Positions 60,745-64,000 of a stretch of DNA of 64,000 nucleotides are shown piece after piece (position 1 is the first letter of the stretch; each line of letters begins with the position of its first letter). The notes under the pieces are model-generated. The model saw nothing but the letters and a program-made list of their open reading frames with translations, was not told the origin of the DNA and did no database searches. The position numbers and the translations under genes were made by a program. The stretch is from Motiliproteus sp965230185 (GTDB taxonomy: Bacteria > Pseudomonadota > Gammaproteobacteria > Pseudomonadales > Balneatricaceae): the NCBI GenBank assembly GCA_965230185.1, contig OZ245995.1:2170001-2234000 (forward strand). Direction: 5' to 3'.

Positions 60745-62061
60745 ATGACCAACATTAATACCGAACACTGGTGGCAGCCGTTCACCAATACCCGCGGATT
60801 CAGAGAGAATCCCCGTATGTTTTCCCGGGCCGAGGGCTGTTTCCTCTACACCGACGATGGCCGTGATGTGCTGGATATCACGGCCTGTCTCTGGTGTATG
60901 AATCTCGGTCATGGTCGTAAGGAGATAGCCGCTGCCGTTAAGGAGCAGGTGGAAACCCTCGACTTCGCGCCGGGGTTCAGTTTCGGACACGAGCAGGCGT
61001 TTCGTTTTGCCGAACGGCTGTGTCAGCACACGCCGGAGGGGATGAACCGGGTGTTCTTCACCAACGACGGATCCGGGTCCATCGATACCGCAATCAAGCT
61101 GGCCCGTCAGTATCACCTGGCCCGCGGTAATGCCGGTAAGACCCGTCTGGTATCACGGGAGCTGGGTTATCACGGCATCAATATCGGCGGAACCTCGATC
61201 CAGGGGATTGCCAATAACCGTAAAGGTTATCCGGTACTGGAGGAGGTGGATTTTCTGCCCTCCATCTTCGATATCGAAAGCAATGCCTTCACCCGCGGGT
61301 TGCCGACAGGAGGGGTAGAGAAGGCAGAGGCGCTGGAAGGCATTGTCGCCGAGCGGGGCGCGGACAATATCGCCGCCGTGATTGTCGAGCCCATCGTCGG
61401 TGCCAGCGGCATGGTGCCTCCTTCTCTCGAATATCTGCAGCGGCTGCGGGATCTCTGTACTAAGCACGATATCCTGCTGATCTTTGATGAGGTGGTGACC
61501 GGTTTCGGACGCACCGGTGCCGCGTTTGCAGCGAATAAGCTGGGGGTAATCCCGGATCTGATCACCTGTGCCAAAGGGATTACCGCGGGAACGATCCCCA
61601 TGGGGGCGGTGATCATCAGAGATGATATTCAGCAGACGATCCTCGATGCAGCTCCCGCCGGGACTGTCGAGCTGTTCCACGGCACCACCTACGCCGGCCA
61701 TCCGATTGCGGCGGCGGCGGGCAACGCCTGCCTTGATCTCTATGAGAACGAAGGGCTGTTCGAGCGTGCCAGTGGTGAGATTGCCGAGTACTGGGAGGAT
61801 GCCCTCCACAGCCTGCGTGACATCGATGCACTGATCGATATCCGCAATTACGGGCTGCTGGGCGGTATTACGTTCGCTGCCCGGCCGGAGCAATTCCCGG
61901 CCGGTGTCGGTGCCGCCGTCCATGCCCGCTGCTTCGAGAACGGGTTACTCTGTCGTGGAGTGGGCGATCATATGGTGATGTCGCCACCGCTGACGATTTC
62001 AAAGCAGGAAATCGACCTGTTTATCGAGCGACTCCGCAAATCCATAGCCGAAGTGCTGTAA
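60745..62061 (+). CDS. Class III aminotransferase (omega-amino acid/beta-alanine:pyruvate type)
   Basis: A 438-residue fold-type I PLP enzyme: HWWQPFTNTRGFRENP opening, LGYHGINIGG, the PLP-binding aspartate in LLIFDEVVTGFGRTG, the Schiff-base lysine in CAKGITAGTIPMGAV, and HGTTYAGHPIAAAAG. The opening resembles omega-amino acid:pyruvate aminotransferases, so it would move an amino group from a beta- or omega-amino acid, or from an amine, to pyruvate or a keto acid. The frame allows GTG 60739; the ATG at 60745 after AGAGG is preferred. Its place after the hydroxylase genes suggests late-stage nitrogen removal. Confidence 0.9.
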   Translation: MTNINTEHWWQPFTNTRGFRENPRMFSRAEGCFLYTDDGRDVLDITACLWCMNLGHGRKEIAAAVKEQVETLDFAPGFSFGHEQAFRFAERLCQHTPEGMNRVFFTNDGSGSIDTAIKLARQYHLARGNAGKTRLVSRELGYHGINIGGTSIQGIANNRKGYPVLEEVDFLPSIFDIESNAFTRGLPTGGVEKAEALEGIVAERGADNIAAVIVEPIVGASGMVPPSLEYLQRLRDLCTKHDILLIFDEVVTGFGRTGAAFAANKLGVIPDLITCAKGITAGTIPMGAVIIRDDIQQTILDAAPAGTVELFHGTTYAGHPIAAAAGNACLDLYENEGLFERASGEIAEYWEDALHSLRDIDALIDIRNYGLLGGITFAARPEQFPAGVGAAVHARCFENGLLCRGVGDHMVMSPPLTISKQEIDLFIERLRKSIAEVL

Positions 62062-62604
62062 TTCAGCCTGATGCGGGACACCGACCGGTGTCCCGCCGTA
62101 TTTAAGGTATTGCTTCATTGATCCGACGGGGGGCGCTCTGCCCCCGGGCTGTGTGTCCGATGTGCCGGGCAGGGCGCTGATGCGTGGCTGCCCTACTGGT
62201 CCGGATTTCCCATCCTTTGCCTCAATGATTCTCTTCCGGGGTCTTTTCTGCGGTGATCGAACAGTGCCCGCACTTTAAAACAGCAACAAGCTGGCTGATT
62301 CTTTTTAAAAAAGAAAAAGGGCAGCCTGAGCGGCTGCCAATCTTATAGCCTTCACGGAGTTGCCAGGACAGGCAACAATTAAAAGGTAAATCCTTTCTCT
62401 GGTTCTGACTAATATTGTTTTTATCTCGTTTGTATCGGAAAAAATGATGAATGTCGGGTTAAAAAAAACCGAACATATTGGCTCCTTTGTATAGGAAAAA
62501 CGAATCCATAGAAGAGCTTAATAATATTTTTCGGATATAAGCGCTGTGCCATCATCTGATTACACGACTGAATTTGCAGTGACAATAAATCAGAGACGGT
62601 AGTC
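62062..62604. other. Intergenic region before maeB
   Basis: About 540 bases with no credible gene. It contains the hairpin at 62320-62338 (listed) and an AT-rich stretch (62395-62560) that probably includes the maeB promoter. Confidence 0.45.
62305..62338 (-). terminator. Hairpin with minus-strand U tract
   Basis: A 7-base perfect stem (GGCAGCC 62320-62326 with GGCTGCC 62332-62338) is flanked on its left by A-rich sequence, so on the minus strand it is followed by a long U-rich run. It is a good minus-strand terminator, although no minus-strand gene is annotated to its right. It may act weakly as an end signal for the aminotransferase transcript. Confidence 0.55.
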
Positions 62605-64000
62605 ATGTCAGAATCGATAAAAGAAAGTGCCCTGCGTTATCACGTTGAACCGGTCCCGGGAAAACTGTCTGTTCAGCCCACCAAGCCGCTGGCCAACAAA
62701 CGAGATCTGTCCCGTGCATACTCTCCGGGGGTGGCTTATGCCTGTGAAGCGATTGTCGAGGATGAGGCTCAGGCTGCCCGAATGACGGCACGGGGTAATC
62801 TGGTCGGGGTCGTCTCCAACGGCACCGCGGTTCTGGGGCTCGGGGATATCGGACCGCTGGCTGCCAAGCCGGTGATGGAAGGCAAGGCTGTGCTGTTCAA
62901 AAAATTCGCCAACATCGATGTCTTTGATATCGAAGTGGCTGAAACCGATGTCGATAAGCTGGTCGACATCGTCGCTTCCCTGGAGCCGACTTTCGGTGGC
63001 ATCAATCTTGAGGATATCAAGGCGCCGGAATGTTTTATGGTGGAGCAGAAACTGCGGGAGCGGATGAACATTCCGGTCTTTCATGACGACCAGCACGGCA
63101 CCGCCATCGTCGCCGCAGCGGCTGTTTACAACGGTCTGCGCGTTGTTGAAAAGAATATAGAAGATATCCGACTGGTGGTGTCCGGCAGCGGTGCCGCCAG
63201 TATCGCCTGCGTTGACTTGCTGGTCAGTATGGGGCTGCAGAAACAGCACATCACCCTGATCGATCGCAGCGGTGTTATCTACGAAGGGCGTAAGGAGGGG
63301 ATGAATCCCTGGAAACAGAAATACGCCAGAGACACCCGCTGCCGGACCCTGGCCGATGCCATCGAGGGAGCCGATCTGTTTATGGGGCTGTCGGGACCGG
63401 GGGTGCTGACCCCGGAGATGGTGCAGACCATGGCCGACAAGCCGCTGATTCTGGCGATGGCCAATCCCACGCCGGAGATCATGCCGGAGGACGCGCTGGC
63501 GGTGCGACCGGATGCGATCCTTGCCACCGGACGTTCCGATTATCCCAACCAGGTCAACAACGTACTCTGTTTTCCGTTTATTTTCCGCGGCGCCCTGGAC
63601 TGTGGCGCCAGCACCATCAACGAGACGATGAAGCAGGCCTGCGTGAAGGCAATTGCGGACCTGGCGATGAAGGAGGCGACCGATGTGGTGGCCCGGGCTT
63701 ATGCCGGCGAGAACCTCACCTTCGGCCCCGATTATCTGATTCCCAAGCCCTTTGATCCGCGACTGATCGAGGAGGTGCCGGTGGCCGTGGTGAAAGCCGC
63801 CATGGAGAGTGGAGTGGCGACCCGTCCCATTGCGGATCTTGCCGCCTATCGCAAGAAACTGCATGAGTTCGTCAATCGTGCCGGCCTGTTTATGCAGCCG
63901 ATGATCGACGCGGCCAGGCAGGGGCCGATCAGTCGGCTGGTGTACGCGGAAGGGGAGAACGACGATGTACTGATGGCGATTCAGGCCGTTATCGACGAGC
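62605..64000 (+). CDS. maeB: NADP-type malic enzyme with phosphotransacetylase-like tail (partial at right edge)
   Basis: At least 465 residues, running off the window. The N-terminal malic domain has RAYSPGVAYACE, FHDDQHGTAIV and LEDIKAPECF; the NAD(P) domain has VVSGSGAASIAC and MANPTPEIMPEDA; and after about residue 430 the text SRLVYAEGENDDVLMAIQAV begins a phosphotransacetylase-like domain, the signature of the large MaeB class. It decarboxylates malate to pyruvate, supplying NADPH and, in this context, the keto-acid acceptor for transamination. It begins a new transcription unit; the ATG has a weak ribosome site (GAGACGG). Confidence 0.93.
   Translation, partial: MSESIKESALRYHVEPVPGKLSVQPTKPLANKRDLSRAYSPGVAYACEAIVEDEAQAARMTARGNLVGVVSNGTAVLGLGDIGPLAAKPVMEGKAVLFKKFANIDVFDIEVAETDVDKLVDIVASLEPTFGGINLEDIKAPECFMVEQKLRERMNIPVFHDDQHGTAIVAAAAVYNGLRVVEKNIEDIRLVVSGSGAASIACVDLLVSMGLQKQHITLIDRSGVIYEGRKEGMNPWKQKYARDTRCRTLADAIEGADLFMGLSGPGVLTPEMVQTMADKPLILAMANPTPEIMPEDALAVRPDAILATGRSDYPNQVNNVLCFPFIFRGALDCGASTINETMKQACVKAIADLAMKEATDVVARAYAGENLTFGPDYLIPKPFDPRLIEEVPVAVVKAAMESGVATRPIADLAAYRKKLHEFVNRAGLFMQPMIDAARQGPISRLVYAEGENDDVLMAIQAVIDE

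Overview
The window (about 56-58% GC by eye, densely coded, ATGA start/stop overlaps, gammaproteobacterial-looking proteins) most resembles the chromosome of a marine gammaproteobacterium of the Oceanospirillales type; that placement is inference from gene content. No rRNA, tRNA, CRISPR array, phage or intact transposase was seen.

Layout. (1) 1-10.6 kb: the tail of a TetR-like regulator; a minus-strand operon of a flavin monooxygenase, RidA and a DUF1028 protein; a complete polyamine-type ABC importer (potABCD order) divergent from a LysR regulator; and an MFS exporter. A TTGGATAAA-like motif recurs in the control regions of these units. (2) 10.9-19.6 kb: a signalling island in which one helical periplasmic sensor module is repeated three times and joined to three outputs: a HisKA_2 histidine kinase (with a convergent, 3'-overlapping ANTAR response regulator), a chemoreceptor, and a GGDEF-EAL protein. 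The island is followed by a decayed copy of the 3' end of the MFS gene that precedes it. (3) 20-32 kb: an anchored glutaredoxin, a YcxB-like membrane protein, a tripartite RND pump with its two-component system, a divergent 448-residue RND homologue that has lost both periplasmic porter domains, and a MipA/OmpV protein. (4) 32-38.7 kb: a duplicated MFS 3' end (pseudogene), a small membrane protein, a tandem REP-like array, then a minus-strand group of MFS transporter, trimethylamine-dehydrogenase-like flavoprotein, cupin and an AraC regulator carrying a SnoaL-like domain. (5) 38.8-42.4 kb: hyuB and hyuA (hydantoinase/oxoprolinase).

(6) 43-62 kb is the most notable part: a nearly self-contained molybdenum hydroxylase island on the plus strand. 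It holds maturation genes (xdhC, mocA-like, a SufS-like cysteine desulfurase, a SufU-like scaffold), two SDR genes with identical proteins, an aldehyde dehydrogenase, the three hydroxylase subunits (FAD, 2Fe-2S, Mo), a molybdopterin-binding protein, CobS and CobT homologues without CobN, extra moaA and moaD, and a class III aminotransferase. A maeB-type malic enzyme runs off the right edge.

Reading the parts together (inference): regions 4-6 look like a catabolic locus for an N-containing, possibly N-methylated or cyclic, compound. The TMADH-like enzyme could remove N-methyl groups, HyuAB could open a cyclic amide with ATP, and the molybdenum hydroxylase, SDR, ALDH and aminotransferase could oxidise and transaminate the carbon skeleton towards central metabolism. 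The substrate cannot be deduced from sequence alone.
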